The notes under the pieces: model-generated
Databases searched by the model: none
Seen by the model: only the letters and a program-made list of their open reading frames with translations
What the model was told of the DNA's origin: nothing
In this document: positions 41,882 through 50,979 of the stretch, piece by piece
Layout: each line of letters opens with the position of its first letter
Numbering within the stretch: the first letter of the stretch is position 1
Translations under genes and position numbers: made by a program
Assembly (NCBI GenBank): GCA_003331195.1
Contig: QOOZ01000014.1
Span: 1-64,000 of the forward strand
Direction: 5' to 3'
From: Puniceicoccaceae bacterium
GTDB lineage: Bacteria > Verrucomicrobiota > Verrucomicrobiia > Opitutales > Coraliomargaritaceae
Length of the DNA stretch: 64,000 nucleotides

Positions 41882-43000
41882 ATGGCTGCGACTTTGAATC
41901 ACCGCAAAGCTTTACTCATACTCAATGGGTTACAGCATGTTGGTCCTATCATGTTACGCCGTTTGCTGGATGCCTACGACCACGACCCTGTCGCGGTGCT
42001 GGCAGGAGACCGTAGAAAGTTGCTCAGTGTTAAAGGTGTCGGAGAGAAGGCCGCTAGGGTTTTAGTGCATTGGTCCGATCACTTCGATCTCTCTAAAGAG
42101 ATTGAGCGCATGAAGGCCTCGAGTATACGTTTTATCGCGCAAACTGACGTCGCCTTTCCGCCGATGCTTCAAGAGATGTATGACCCGCCCATTGGCCTGT
42201 ATTGGAAAGGTGAATACAATATTGATCGCCCTTGCATCGCTATAGTTGGTACACGCCGCGCGACACTTTATGGTCACAGCGTCGCACGTAAGTTTGCGTC
42301 TGAGCTTTCACAGCTTGGCTTTTGTATCGTCAGCGGCATGGCACGTGGTACGGATACGGCAGCGCACGAAGGTGCGCTTGAAGCAGGCGGTCAAACCGTG
42401 GCGGTGTTAGGCTGCGGGTTAGATATCGTCTATCCCCCCGAGAACCTGGACTTGTATAAACAGATCGCTGCAACAGGCGCCGTCGCTAGTGAGTTTCCTC
42501 TTGGGCGCCGCGCAGACCGACAGACCTTCCCTATGCGCAACCGCGTGGTCGCTGGCATGTGTGAGGCTGTCATTGTGGTCGAAAGCGCTGTTGCTGGTGG
42601 CAGTATGATTACGGCCCGTTTCGCGGGCGAGCAGGGAAGGCAGATTATGGCCGTGCCTGGGCGTATCGACCAATCTAGTAGTGGTGGCTGTCATCAGCTG
42701 ATCCGTGATGGAGCGACTATGGTTACCTCAGTCGACGACATTCTGGAAGAGCTTCGCTATGCACGGCCCACACAGTCTGAGGCAGGATTACCGATCGAAC
42801 TGGAAGCAACTCCTCAGATCGAGCTCAATGATCTAGAGCGTCAAGTGCTCGACTGTTTTAAAGGGGGCGAGCTCTGTCTCCCCGACCGAATTTCGCAGCA
42901 ACTCAACCGTCCGTCTGCCGAAGTTTCTGCTGCACTGATGGGGCTAGAGTTAAAGCGCTTAGTCGCTAAGAGAGCTGATGGGTGCTTCGAGGCGCACTAG
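41882..43000 (+). CDS. dprA: DNA processing protein DprA
   Basis: 372 residues. An N-terminal HhH/SAM-like domain (about 8-65), a Rossmann core with VGTRRATLYGHSVARKFASEL, IVSGMARGTDTAAHEGAL, VAVLGCGLDIVYPPEN and SEFPLGRRADRQTFPMRNR, and a C-terminal winged helix (about 310-370). It protects incoming single-stranded DNA and loads RecA in transformation. It follows the nnr gene by 4 nt. Confidence 0.95.
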   Translation: MAATLNHRKALLILNGLQHVGPIMLRRLLDAYDHDPVAVLAGDRRKLLSVKGVGEKAARVLVHWSDHFDLSKEIERMKASSIRFIAQTDVAFPPMLQEMYDPPIGLYWKGEYNIDRPCIAIVGTRRATLYGHSVARKFASELSQLGFCIVSGMARGTDTAAHEGALEAGGQTVAVLGCGLDIVYPPENLDLYKQIAATGAVASEFPLGRRADRQTFPMRNRVVAGMCEAVIVVESAVAGGSMITARFAGEQGRQIMAVPGRIDQSSSGGCHQLIRDGATMVTSVDDILEELRYARPTQSEAGLPIELEATPQIELNDLERQVLDCFKGGELCLPDRISQQLNRPSAEVSAALMGLELKRLVAKRADGCFEAH

Positions 43001-43040
43001 ATGTTTGCACTTAGCGGGAGCCTGGCTTAGTGTAAACCCC

Positions 43041-44174
43041 ATGCATATTATTTTAAGTTTAATCGCAGTAATTATGCAGGCACCTGCGTCTCTCGAGCTG
43101 ATCGCTCAGGACCCAACTTCCGCCTATGCAAACATGGTTCGCATCCCTAGTGGTAGTTTCGCGATGGGGGGAGATGCTGGATTGATGGATGGTGGTTCGC
43201 ATTCGCATCAGACTGCCTACCCCATCCACGAAGTTACGGTGGATGCGTTCTGGATGGATGTTGCTGAGGTGACCAACCGCCAGTTTGCTGAATTTGTAGA
43301 AGCAACGGGTTACGTGACCTTTGCTGAGCGTCCTTTGCCAGCGGGTGACGTGGCAGCACTACAGCAGGTAGCCGACTACAATATTAAACAGCTTCAGCTC
43401 GCGGCTGATTCTGTCGCTGGTCCTGAAAGGGCGGCCATCTACGAATCGATTCAGCGAATTAAAGATTCTTCGCAGTTACTGGGCCAGACGGCTGGTTCTA
43501 TCATTTTTGAACTGCCAGAAGCAGAGCTGCGCTCTGAGAGCGACATCACACAGTGGTGGCGGATCGAGGCTGCGGCTACTTGGCGCGCGCCCGATGGCGT
43601 GGGCTCCAATTGGCAAGACCGACTCGACCACCCTGTGGTGAATGTGACGCACGACGATGCTGCTAAGTATGCCGCTTGGGCTGGAAAGCGCCTGCCGACC
43701 GAGGCCGAATGGGAGCGTGCCGCACGTGGTGGTTTAGAGCGGCAGCCATTTGCTTGGGGCGATGTCTTCGCACCGCTAGGTGAGGATGTTTGGATGGCTA
43801 ACATCTGGCAGGGCGTATGGCCTTATGAGAATACTAAGGAGGATGGATTTGCGGCTACCGCCCCCGTCAAGAGCTTTCCGCCCAACGCATTTGGGCTCTA
43901 TGACATGGCAGGGAATGTGTGGGAGATCGTCGCCGACCGCTACCACCCAAAAGCCTACTCACTGCGAACGGATGGAGCCATCAATCCGACCGGCCCCGAT
44001 GTCGATAGCCTGAGCCGATTGCGCCAACGATTGCCAACTTATGTTACACGTGGTGGTTCTTTCCTATGCTCAGATGGTTGGTGTAGCGGTTATCAACCTG
44101 GCTCACGGCAATCGCTAGAAAATGACTCTCCTGCTCACCATACTGGCTTTCGCTGCGTAAAAGATGTGAATTGA
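43041..44174 (+). CDS. Formylglycine-generating enzyme (SUMF1 family)
   Basis: 377 residues from the ATG at 43041. A hydrophobic N-terminus (MHIILSLIAVIMQAPAS) may be a signal peptide. The FGE-sulfatase domain starts VRIPSGSFAMGGDAG and includes HEVTVDAFWMDVAEVTNRQF, GKRLPTEAEWERAARGG and YDMAGNVWEIVADRY. Both catalytic cysteines are present, spaced as in true FGE (GGSFLCSDGWCSGY), followed by HHTGFRCV. It converts Cys of sulfatases to formylglycine. No sulfatase is in the window. Confidence 0.88.
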   Translation: MHIILSLIAVIMQAPASLELIAQDPTSAYANMVRIPSGSFAMGGDAGLMDGGSHSHQTAYPIHEVTVDAFWMDVAEVTNRQFAEFVEATGYVTFAERPLPAGDVAALQQVADYNIKQLQLAADSVAGPERAAIYESIQRIKDSSQLLGQTAGSIIFELPEAELRSESDITQWWRIEAAATWRAPDGVGSNWQDRLDHPVVNVTHDDAAKYAAWAGKRLPTEAEWERAARGGLERQPFAWGDVFAPLGEDVWMANIWQGVWPYENTKEDGFAATAPVKSFPPNAFGLYDMAGNVWEIVADRYHPKAYSLRTDGAINPTGPDVDSLSRLRQRLPTYVTRGGSFLCSDGWCSGYQPGSRQSLENDSPAHHTGFRCVKDVN

Positions 44175-44243
44175 AGAATCGTCGACCCTACCTGATTAAA
44201 ATTTGTGATCGACAGTGTCCTCCTGATTTAGAGTAGTAGAGCT

Positions 44244-44417
44244 ATGTCTGAAACATTCGAAAATGTTAGCATCATTAAAAAAGCCAATGTCTATTTCGGA
44301 GGCCAAGTCACCAGTCGCAAGGTGCAGTTTGCTGATGGCTCAAAGAAGACCCTCGGTTATATGCAGGCGGGTGATTACGAGTTTGGCACCGAGGCGCTCG
44401 AGATAAAGAATCTCTAA
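44244..44417 (+). pseudogene. ppnP: 5' half of an interrupted ppnP-type nucleoside phosphorylase gene
   Basis: 57 codons from the ATG at 44244. The peptide contains [20 protein letters not shown] then [19 protein letters not shown], matching the first half of the ~94-residue cupin-like PpnP (DUF1255/YaiE), e.g. E. coli EYFSGKV...GEYTF. Homology stops at about 44404, and a chance TAA ends the frame at 44417. The missing second half is found 1.7 kb downstream at 46124-46267. Confidence 0.8.
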
Positions 44418-46125
44418 GAATGTTGTCGTGAGTAAGTTGTCTTAGTAAATTATTAACTTAACTTACAATAGGGTTTTTGAATATATTCTTATTTATAAAA
44501 AAAATTGTAGAATTTTCACTTTCACAGACGTGACAAGATTTACCTCAACCTCTTCGTGAAAATCATCACGGCTAATTTCATGTAAGGGAAAGCTCACTCC
44601 CAAAATGAAAATTAGAAATAACTCAAAATACTTTTATTCATTCAGGCAGATCATATCAGAGAACCCATTAAAATCTCAATTGATATAAATTAATTCTTAT
44701 TTTAATTTATATTTCTTACTTTTTTAGATAGTTCAATTAATTGGTTTGGCTTACTTTTACGTTTTTTTAATTTAAATTCATCGTATAGATTTCCTGTAGC
44801 ATCAAAGGCTTGAAATCGTAAATCATTATCAGAAATGTCAATTATCTGATACAGCTGTGTATCTTCTAAAATTTTTTTTGCATAGTTGCCTTTCGTAAAT
44901 TCATACATTTTCGGGCCACTTACTGATACAACATAGACTGTCCCTACATCGGGATCATAAGCTTGTTGGTAACCATTAGGCACATTTTCAACCTTAGCTC
45001 CGGCAAGGTCTCCAGTTCGAGAATATACATGGTCATGACCGTTGAGCACTAGATCAACTTTAAATTCATCAAACAATGGCTTCCACAGTTTCCTCAGATG
45101 AGGATTATCACGATCGGTTCCAGGTGAATACATAGGATGATGAAAAGTAACTACTGTCCATTTATTGGGATTATTCTCTAGTACGGATTTAATCCAAGGA
45201 ACTTGCTCCTCTTGTGCAATATTTGAGTCCAAAGAAATGAATCTTACTCCTTGATAATCCAAGTAATAAACTGTCTCTTTCAAACGCTCATCTGGTACAT
45301 CTTGAATAGGAAAGACAAATTGTGGTTGCCAGTGAGCACTTATTTCAGGAGCAGTTCTCTTAGCTTTTGAATATTTTACGTATTCATGATTTCCAGGAGT
45401 GGCTAACAGAGGTATTGTTGCGTTTACCCAGTCTGGGCCTTCGTGCCACTCACCCCAATTGGAATCCATATCTTTAATATCCACAAGATCCCCAGCATGA
45501 AGTATAAAAGACGCTCTTGGAGCATCACGAAAAGCCTCCCTAAATACTCTTGACCAGTGAGTTCTTACTTCGTTCTGAGCATCACCAAAATAAATAAAAC
45601 TAAAGGGTTCAGGATAAGAGCTTGCTGTCTTGAAGTGGAAATATTCACTCCAATTTACTCCATCGCCTACTCTATATGCATAAAGGGTATTTGGGTCCAA
45701 GCTCCTAATGGTGACACTATGGTAATGAGCTTGATTTATATCGCTCTGAAAAAATATAGTTTTTGCCCCAAATAAATCTGGGTTTAAGTCACGCCCACTG
45801 GCATTTGCAACCGCTATTTGGACATAAGCTTTTTTTACAGAGGTATCTGTTCTCCATGTAATGGATTGCGTTGTTGCTGGATTATCTTCCCAAGTCAGAA
45901 CTATACGATCTGGCATTGGTGTTGGTTTATACATTTCTACAGATGAATATTTAACGATGCCCGAATCATCGTGAGCTAATGCATAGAGGCATAGAAATAA
46001 ACCTAAGAGTACTGCTTTTGAGAACCTAAACATTGTTTTTAACAAATTGATTAAAGAGATACATAATATGTTTGGCTCATTATGCTTCAAACCCAAAGAA
46101 ATAAAAACTCTAGGTCATTACAAAT
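44405..46125. mobile_element. AT-rich 1.7-kb insertion that splits ppnP
   Basis: Everything between the two ppnP halves. The DNA is clearly more AT-rich than the flanks and carries one gene on the opposite strand (a purple-acid-phosphatase-like protein). No transposase, integrase or clear terminal inverted repeat is visible. Left and right edges share AT (possible 2-bp duplication or microhomology). Edges are uncertain by roughly 15 bp each, because alignment of ppnP at the junction could be extended a few codons on either side. It is best described as a non-autonomous acquired insert. Confidence 0.6.
44702..46033 (-). CDS. Purple-acid-phosphatase-like metallophosphoesterase
   Basis: 443 residues from the ATG at 46033, giving a signal peptide (FRFSKAVLLGLFLCLYALA). 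The N-terminal fibronectin-like domain (about 30-125) is followed by a metallophosphoesterase domain with all five blocks: YFGDAQNE, HAGDLVDIKD, GNHEYVKYS, TFHHPMYS and LNGHDHVYSRTG. This is the purple acid phosphatase arrangement; a secreted phosphoester hydrolase is predicted. The C-terminus is Lys-rich. Composition is strongly AT-biased unlike its neighbours, and it sits inside the insert that splits ppnP, so acquisition from another lineage is likely. Confidence 0.88.
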   Translation of the reverse strand: MFRFSKAVLLGLFLCLYALAHDDSGIVKYSSVEMYKPTPMPDRIVLTWEDNPATTQSITWRTDTSVKKAYVQIAVANASGRDLNPDLFGAKTIFFQSDINQAHYHSVTIRSLDPNTLYAYRVGDGVNWSEYFHFKTASSYPEPFSFIYFGDAQNEVRTHWSRVFREAFRDAPRASFILHAGDLVDIKDMDSNWGEWHEGPDWVNATIPLLATPGNHEYVKYSKAKRTAPEISAHWQPQFVFPIQDVPDERLKETVYYLDYQGVRFISLDSNIAQEEQVPWIKSVLENNPNKWTVVTFHHPMYSPGTDRDNPHLRKLWKPLFDEFKVDLVLNGHDHVYSRTGDLAGAKVENVPNGYQQAYDPDVGTVYVVSVSGPKMYEFTKGNYAKKILEDTQLYQIIDISDNDLRFQAFDATGNLYDEFKLKKRKSKPNQLIELSKKVRNIN

Positions 46126-46267
46126 TGTTACTATGGTGGGTCTGGCTGGCAGTGATGCGTGGAATACCTATGCCGAAGGTCAGGTCTTTGAGGTGGAAGG
46201 CAATTCCAAGTTCAGCCTGAAAGTGGCTGATGGTGGGGCGGACTATTGCTGTAGCTATATTCAGTAG
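46124..46267 (+). pseudogene. ppnP: 3' half of the interrupted ppnP-type gene
   Basis: The frame reads [20 protein letters not shown] followed by [18 protein letters not shown] and ends DYCCSYIQ-stop, matching the second half of PpnP (E. coli ...DWQVYEAGSVFNVPGHSEF...YLCRYL). An ATG at 46082 opens the frame inside the insert, so a 61-residue fusion peptide is possible but would lack half of the cupin barrel. Rejoining at the AT of both edges gives a product of about 100 residues, close to the family length. Confidence 0.8.
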
Positions 46268-46356
46268 GGTCAGTGCTATTGCAGGGGGCGTATCTCAAGT
46301 GTAAGGTTACGCTTTGTGACCTTGCTCTTTAATACCCTTACGCTATCTGTTTCTTC

Positions 46357-46869
46357 ATGAATGGAGTATTAGTTTTAACGATCAGTGGGCAAGATCGCGC
46401 GGGTTTAGTTGAAAAACTTGCAGATGTGATTGCGGAGCATGGTGGAAATTGGGAGCATTGTCGGATGGCTCATCTTGCTGGGCGTTTCGTCGGTTTGTTG
46501 GAGGTGACGGTGACTGGAAATCAGCAACAGGACCTTGAATCGGCACTACGTGGGATCAGTGACCTTGACGTGATGATCGCTCCTGGGCTAGCTCCCTCTG
46601 AGATGGAGCCTATGCGTCAGTTTGACCTCGAAGTGGTCGGTAGTGACCATCCTGGTATTGTGCGTGACGTATTTAAGGCATTGGCTCAAGTGTCCGTTAA
46701 TGTGGAAGAGCTCAGCACCCGAGCCTATAGCGCGCCTGATAGCGGCTGTATACTTTTTGAAGCAAACGCTCGGTTGGCAGCTAGTTCAAAGGTCGACCGT
46801 GAGAAAATCCGTAATCATCTTGAGAAGATCGCACTCGATGTCTTGGTGGATATACGGCTGGGTGACTGA
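46357..46869 (+). CDS. GcvR-like protein with two ACT domains
   Basis: 170 residues. Two ACT modules: about 3-80 starting [20 protein letters not shown], with [20 protein letters not shown], and about 88-168 starting [20 protein letters not shown]. This layout matches GcvR, the glycine cleavage system repressor accessory protein, and related amino-acid sensors. No gcv genes are nearby, so the ligand and target are unknown. The start at 46357 has no Shine-Dalgarno sequence. Confidence 0.8.
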   Translation: MNGVLVLTISGQDRAGLVEKLADVIAEHGGNWEHCRMAHLAGRFVGLLEVTVTGNQQQDLESALRGISDLDVMIAPGLAPSEMEPMRQFDLEVVGSDHPGIVRDVFKALAQVSVNVEELSTRAYSAPDSGCILFEANARLAASSKVDREKIRNHLEKIALDVLVDIRLGD

Positions 46870-46991
46870 TTTATTTTGGCTCAATGATGTATTTATACCT
46901 TAACAGGATTCTACATCTTGCGATACGTCATTGAAGGCTCAGTGCAGACCAAAGTGAGGCGTATAAACTGATCGCAACATTTAGAGCACGA

Positions 46992-48254
46992 TTATTCGAC
47001 TTCTGCCATTTGTTCAGAGTGGATTTGACTCAAAGTAAGCACTCCACTGGTCAGAGTGCGGCTACTGCCATTGGATTGTGCGCTGAGTTGATAGCTGTTG
47101 GTTTCAGCACCGTCGGCTATGATTAGACGGGCATTTGCGTGGCCCTCCCTGGTATCTAACATTTTAAGTGAATCTCCATAGGCGCGGATTATGAAGTCGC
47201 GGTCGGACATTTGGAGATTCGCCTGATTTAATAAAGTATTGGTGAGCATCTCGGCGACTTCATTGCTAGAAGCCGCAGACTCTATTTCGTAAATATAAGC
47301 GTCGGATAGGTGGGTTAGCGTTTCGAGAGTATTGGTATGATCACGAAGTGTGACTTGTGTGAGTAATGCATCTTCGAGGATTTCGTCTTCTATGCTCAGT
47401 GCCGCTGCTAGGTCGTCGACTTTGACAATTTGATGGACGGCGATAAGCAGCGTTTCCAGATCAATTGCACGCAGGGAGAGAAGTCCACTGCTCGATCCTT
47501 CAGGTCGAATCAGCTCGATGGCGAGTAGCGCTTTTTTATCTTGAGCGAAGATGGCCTCGTTTTGGTAGCTGAAGATTTGGCTGCTATTGTCTAACGTATT
47601 AGGGTTGAGCTTGAAACCTACGGGGATAGTTACGCTGAATGCGTTACCATCGATTTGAGTGAGAGTGTTATAAAAGTCCTTACGTAACTTGGCATCGGTG
47701 CGGTGAGTTCCTTCGCTATCTTGGGTGAAAACGCCGTCGAAGAACAGCGTCTCATAGTCTAGTTGCCAGCATCTTTCCAGAAGCTGCTGGCAAAGCGTCG
47801 CCATGGCCTCTTCGAAAGTGGAAGATTCCAGTACGTAGTCGAATCGTGCTTCGTCGATTGTTACCTGTGCCGCCTTCTGTGCGTCGACCGAGGTGAGTAA
47901 AGCCACCAAGCTTTTTTGATTAGTCCGGATGTTCAAGTTCGCGCTCTCGATCATTAGTTTGCCGCGCTTGACGATCTCCTTTATGTCTCTGTCAGGATCA
48001 AAAGTTGAGGGTTTAGTTTCGGCTAAGTATTGTCCACTACGTAGGTTGGACTTAGCGTCCTCGATCGCAGCCTCTAGATTGAGAAATTGTATATTCTGCG
48101 ACGCCGTCATATAGGGCATTAGAACATCGATCTGTTCGATGATACTTAAGTCAATAGCTTCCTCTTTTGAAGCCTTAGCACTGGCCATGAATGGCAAAAA
48201 TATGACAGTTGTAAGCAATAAATTTGCCCAAGATCTTAGTCTGGATCGATACAT
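46992..48254 (-). CDS. Secreted protein of unknown function
   Basis: 420 residues from the ATG at 48254, which gives a clear signal peptide (RSWANLLLTTVIFLPFMASAKA). An upstream in-frame extension to 48335 would add 27 residues before it and is unlikely. The mature part is acidic and mostly helical, with many Asp/Glu/Leu/Thr, no Cys pair motif and no catalytic pattern I recognise. The end (SSRTLTSGVLTLSQIHSEQM) looks like a strand-rich tail. It diverges from sufT. Family not recognised. Confidence 0.65.
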   Translation of the reverse strand: MYRSRLRSWANLLLTTVIFLPFMASAKASKEEAIDLSIIEQIDVLMPYMTASQNIQFLNLEAAIEDAKSNLRSGQYLAETKPSTFDPDRDIKEIVKRGKLMIESANLNIRTNQKSLVALLTSVDAQKAAQVTIDEARFDYVLESSTFEEAMATLCQQLLERCWQLDYETLFFDGVFTQDSEGTHRTDAKLRKDFYNTLTQIDGNAFSVTIPVGFKLNPNTLDNSSQIFSYQNEAIFAQDKKALLAIELIRPEGSSSGLLSLRAIDLETLLIAVHQIVKVDDLAAALSIEDEILEDALLTQVTLRDHTNTLETLTHLSDAYIYEIESAASSNEVAEMLTNTLLNQANLQMSDRDFIIRAYGDSLKMLDTREGHANARLIIADGAETNSYQLSAQSNGSSRTLTSGVLTLSQIHSEQMAEVE

Positions 48255-48429
48255 AATGAGAATTTTGACAGTGTTATAAAATAGGTGTGACGAGCATCTT
48301 AAGACCTTGAAGATTTGCCAAGTACATTCCGTCAAAGAGTTGATAGTTTTGATGTCATATTTACCGTATGTTTACTTTACCATGTGCCACGCATTGACAG
48401 GAACCCTTATGATAGTGTTTCTTAGTTGT

Positions 48430-48996
48430 ATGCAGATTAATGAAGAATTAACTCTCGTCCGCGATACCGAAGCCACGATCATTCCCGCAGGGGATATACA
48501 GGTATTGCCTTCGGGCACACGCGCAGTGATTTCGCAAGCGCTCGGTGGAACTGTGACTATTCGTACAGACTCAGGTTTGTTCCGCCTTTCGAGCCAAGAC
48601 TGGGATGCTCTAGGTGCAGAAGCCCAAGCGCAACTTGATCAGGCGGTCAAGGAGGCGGAGTCTGTATCTGGTGATGTGCCTTTCGGTGAAGAGCTGGTCT
48701 GGGAGGCGATGAAAGGCTGCTTCGATCCCGAGATACCAGTTAACATTGTGGACCTGGGGCTCATCTATGATTTGCAAATCAACGATCCGGATACCGATGG
48801 TAGGCACGCGATCAATGTTAAAATGACATTGACCGCCCAAGGCTGCGGCATGGGTCCTGTCATCGCAGAAGATGCGAAAAAGAACATCGAAGCGCTCGGC
48901 GCCGTATCGTCGGCGCAAGTCGACATCGTGTGGGATCCGCCTTGGACGCCACATATGATCTCTGATGCTGGTCGTCAAAAGCTAGGTTTGGAGTAG
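48430..48996 (+). CDS. sufT: Fe-S cluster assembly protein SufT
   Basis: 188 residues from the ATG at 48430 (MQINEELTLVRDTEATIIP). The in-frame extension to 48307 is not conserved and overlaps the divergent promoter region. The N-terminal part (about 1-70) is the SufT-specific domain with IPAGDIQVLPSGTRAVISQ. The C-terminal DUF59/MIP18 domain has DPEIPVNIVDLGLIYDL and KMTLTAQGCGMGPVIAEDAK with the conserved Cys. It aids Fe-S cluster maturation. No suf operon is nearby. Confidence 0.9.
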   Translation: MQINEELTLVRDTEATIIPAGDIQVLPSGTRAVISQALGGTVTIRTDSGLFRLSSQDWDALGAEAQAQLDQAVKEAESVSGDVPFGEELVWEAMKGCFDPEIPVNIVDLGLIYDLQINDPDTDGRHAINVKMTLTAQGCGMGPVIAEDAKKNIEALGAVSSAQVDIVWDPPWTPHMISDAGRQKLGLE

Positions 48997-49072
48997 GGCG
49001 CTACGAACACAATGGCTGTCGCTGGCCTTGGCAAATATAGTCCTACGTCTTGCTGTATTTTGTGCTGTGACT

Positions 49073-50971
49073 TTACGTTTGCAAGGCGGCTAGTTTAGCA
49101 AACTTTGCCATTACGCATTCTAAAATGGATTGGGGGCTGAGGCCATTTTCATCGCGTAGCTTTTTCACAGAACTGCCGTGTTCGATGAAGGTGTCCGGCC
49201 AGCCAATGCGTTCGACGTGGCAGTGTTGTAGTTCGGCGATTTGGAGCGCTTCCATCGCTGCACTGCCCAAGCCCCCGGTGATGACGTGGTCTTCCATTGT
49301 CACAATGAGGCGAGTCGATTGTGCGGACTCGGCGAGTAATACGGTGTCTAGTGGCTTGACGAAGCGTGCGTTGACCACACCTGCATCGATGCCGTGCTCA
49401 CGGAGGCTGCTGGCAAGCTCTTCTGCATCAGTGACCATCGTGCCAATAGCCCAGATGTCTATATCGCTACCTGATTTTAGGCGTTTTGCTTTGCCGACTT
49501 CGATTGCTTTAGGTTTTTCTTTTATCGGGGTGCCGACTGCGTTACCGCGTGGATAGCGGATGAAGGCGGCACCTTGATAGGCGAGGCCTGTGGCCATCAT
49601 GTCGGCAAGTTCATCTTCGTTGGCGGGTGCCATGACGACGATACCTGGCACGCAGCGTAAATAGGAAAGGTCAAAGAGGCCGTGGTGGGTGGCGCCATCG
49701 TTAGGTGACAGACCCGCGCGATCCATGCAGAAGAGCACAGGCAAGTTTTGCAGCGCGACATCATGGATGATCTGATCGTAAGCGCGTTGTAGGAAGGTCG
49801 AGTAGATCGCGCAGACGGGATGGTAGCCAGAAGTGGCCATACCCGCTGCAAAGAGAACGGCGTGTTCTTCGGCGATACCGACATCGAAGAATTGGTCGGG
49901 CAACTCTTTCTCAAGAATATTCAGCCCAGTACCGGAAGGCATGGCAGCAGTGATGCCCACGACGTTTTTGTCCTCACGTGCTAGCTTGACAAGAGTCTCA
50001 CCCATCACGTCTTGATACTTAGGTGGAATGCCCGAGGCGGAGGGAGGTCCTTTGCCCGTCTTTATATCGAAGGGGCTGGCGCCGTGAAAGCGCTCAGGGT
50101 TTTCGATGGCGACATCGTATCCGCGACCTTTCTCAGTTAAAATGTGAAGGATTACTGGCTGTTCGGCATTTTTTGCAAACTCTAGGTAGTGCTCGACCTG
50201 CTTTTGATCGTGCCCATCAATGGGGCCAATATAGCGAATACCGAATTTTTCAAAGAGTGATGAGGAGACGAAGAAGTCTTTCGTCTCTTGTTTCCACTTA
50301 ATACCAAATTTGATGATCGACTCACCGCCTGGCATTTTTTGGAGAAGACTCTCGATGCCGTCGTTGAGGCGGTTGTAGATTGGGTTTGTGATCAGCTCGT
50401 TAAAGTAGCGAGATAGTGCGCCTACATTTTTTGCGATCGACCACTTGTTATCATTGAGAATGATGATGAGGCGTTTGGTTGAGCCGGCTACGTTGTTGAG
50501 CGCTTCCATCGTGATGCCACATGTAAAAGCGGCGTCGCCACAGAGCGCGACGACATTCTCGTCAGTGCCACGCTTATCGCGGGCGACAGCCATACCTAGC
50601 GCGGCGGAAAGTGCGGTGCCAGCGTGGCCTGCACCGAAGGCGTCGTGCTCGCTTTCGTTACGCGTGAGAAAGCCGCTGTAGCCATCACTCGTACGGATGT
50701 GGTCAAAGCGTTCGTCGTTGCGTCCGGTCAGTAGCTTGTGAACATAGCCTTGGTGGGAGACGTCGAAGCAGAAGCGGTCTTTTGGCGTATTAAACACGCG
50801 ATGCAGGCCAATGGTGAGCTCGACCACTCCTAGGTTGGGACCGACGTGACCACCATTTTTGGAGGTCGTTGCTATGACGCGTTCGCGAATCTCTTCTGCC
50901 AGTTGTGGTAGTTCTTCGAGCGTGAGATTTTTTACGTCATCAGGCGATTGGATCTGGGCGAGTAGGGACAT
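49073..50971 (-). CDS. dxs: 1-Deoxy-D-xylulose-5-phosphate synthase
   Basis: 632 residues. The thiamine diphosphate enzyme joins pyruvate and glyceraldehyde 3-phosphate in the MEP isoprenoid route. Seen are FDVSHQGYVHKLLTGR, AGHAGTALSAALGMAVARD, the ThDP motif GDAAFTCGITMEALNN, GPIDGHDQKQVEHYL, GIAEEHAVLFAAGMA and DRAGLSPNDGATHHGLFD. Full length. It is the last gene of a leftward run pta-DRTGG-xseB-dxs; 8 nt separate it from xseB. Confidence 0.97.
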   Translation of the reverse strand: MSLLAQIQSPDDVKNLTLEELPQLAEEIRERVIATTSKNGGHVGPNLGVVELTIGLHRVFNTPKDRFCFDVSHQGYVHKLLTGRNDERFDHIRTSDGYSGFLTRNESEHDAFGAGHAGTALSAALGMAVARDKRGTDENVVALCGDAAFTCGITMEALNNVAGSTKRLIIILNDNKWSIAKNVGALSRYFNELITNPIYNRLNDGIESLLQKMPGGESIIKFGIKWKQETKDFFVSSSLFEKFGIRYIGPIDGHDQKQVEHYLEFAKNAEQPVILHILTEKGRGYDVAIENPERFHGASPFDIKTGKGPPSASGIPPKYQDVMGETLVKLAREDKNVVGITAAMPSGTGLNILEKELPDQFFDVGIAEEHAVLFAAGMATSGYHPVCAIYSTFLQRAYDQIIHDVALQNLPVLFCMDRAGLSPNDGATHHGLFDLSYLRCVPGIVVMAPANEDELADMMATGLAYQGAAFIRYPRGNAVGTPIKEKPKAIEVGKAKRLKSGSDIDIWAIGTMVTDAEELASSLREHGIDAGVVNARFVKPLDTVLLAESAQSTRLIVTMEDHVITGGLGSAAMEALQIAELQHCHVERIGWPDTFIEHGSSVKKLRDENGLSPQSILECVMAKFAKLAALQT

Positions 50972-50979
50972 TTCGTAAA

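Noticed and set aside
46082-46267. A free-standing 61-codon gene
   Set aside because: Its first third lies inside the insert and only the rest matches PpnP, so the ATG at 46082 is a chance start; it is annotated as the 3' half of ppnP.
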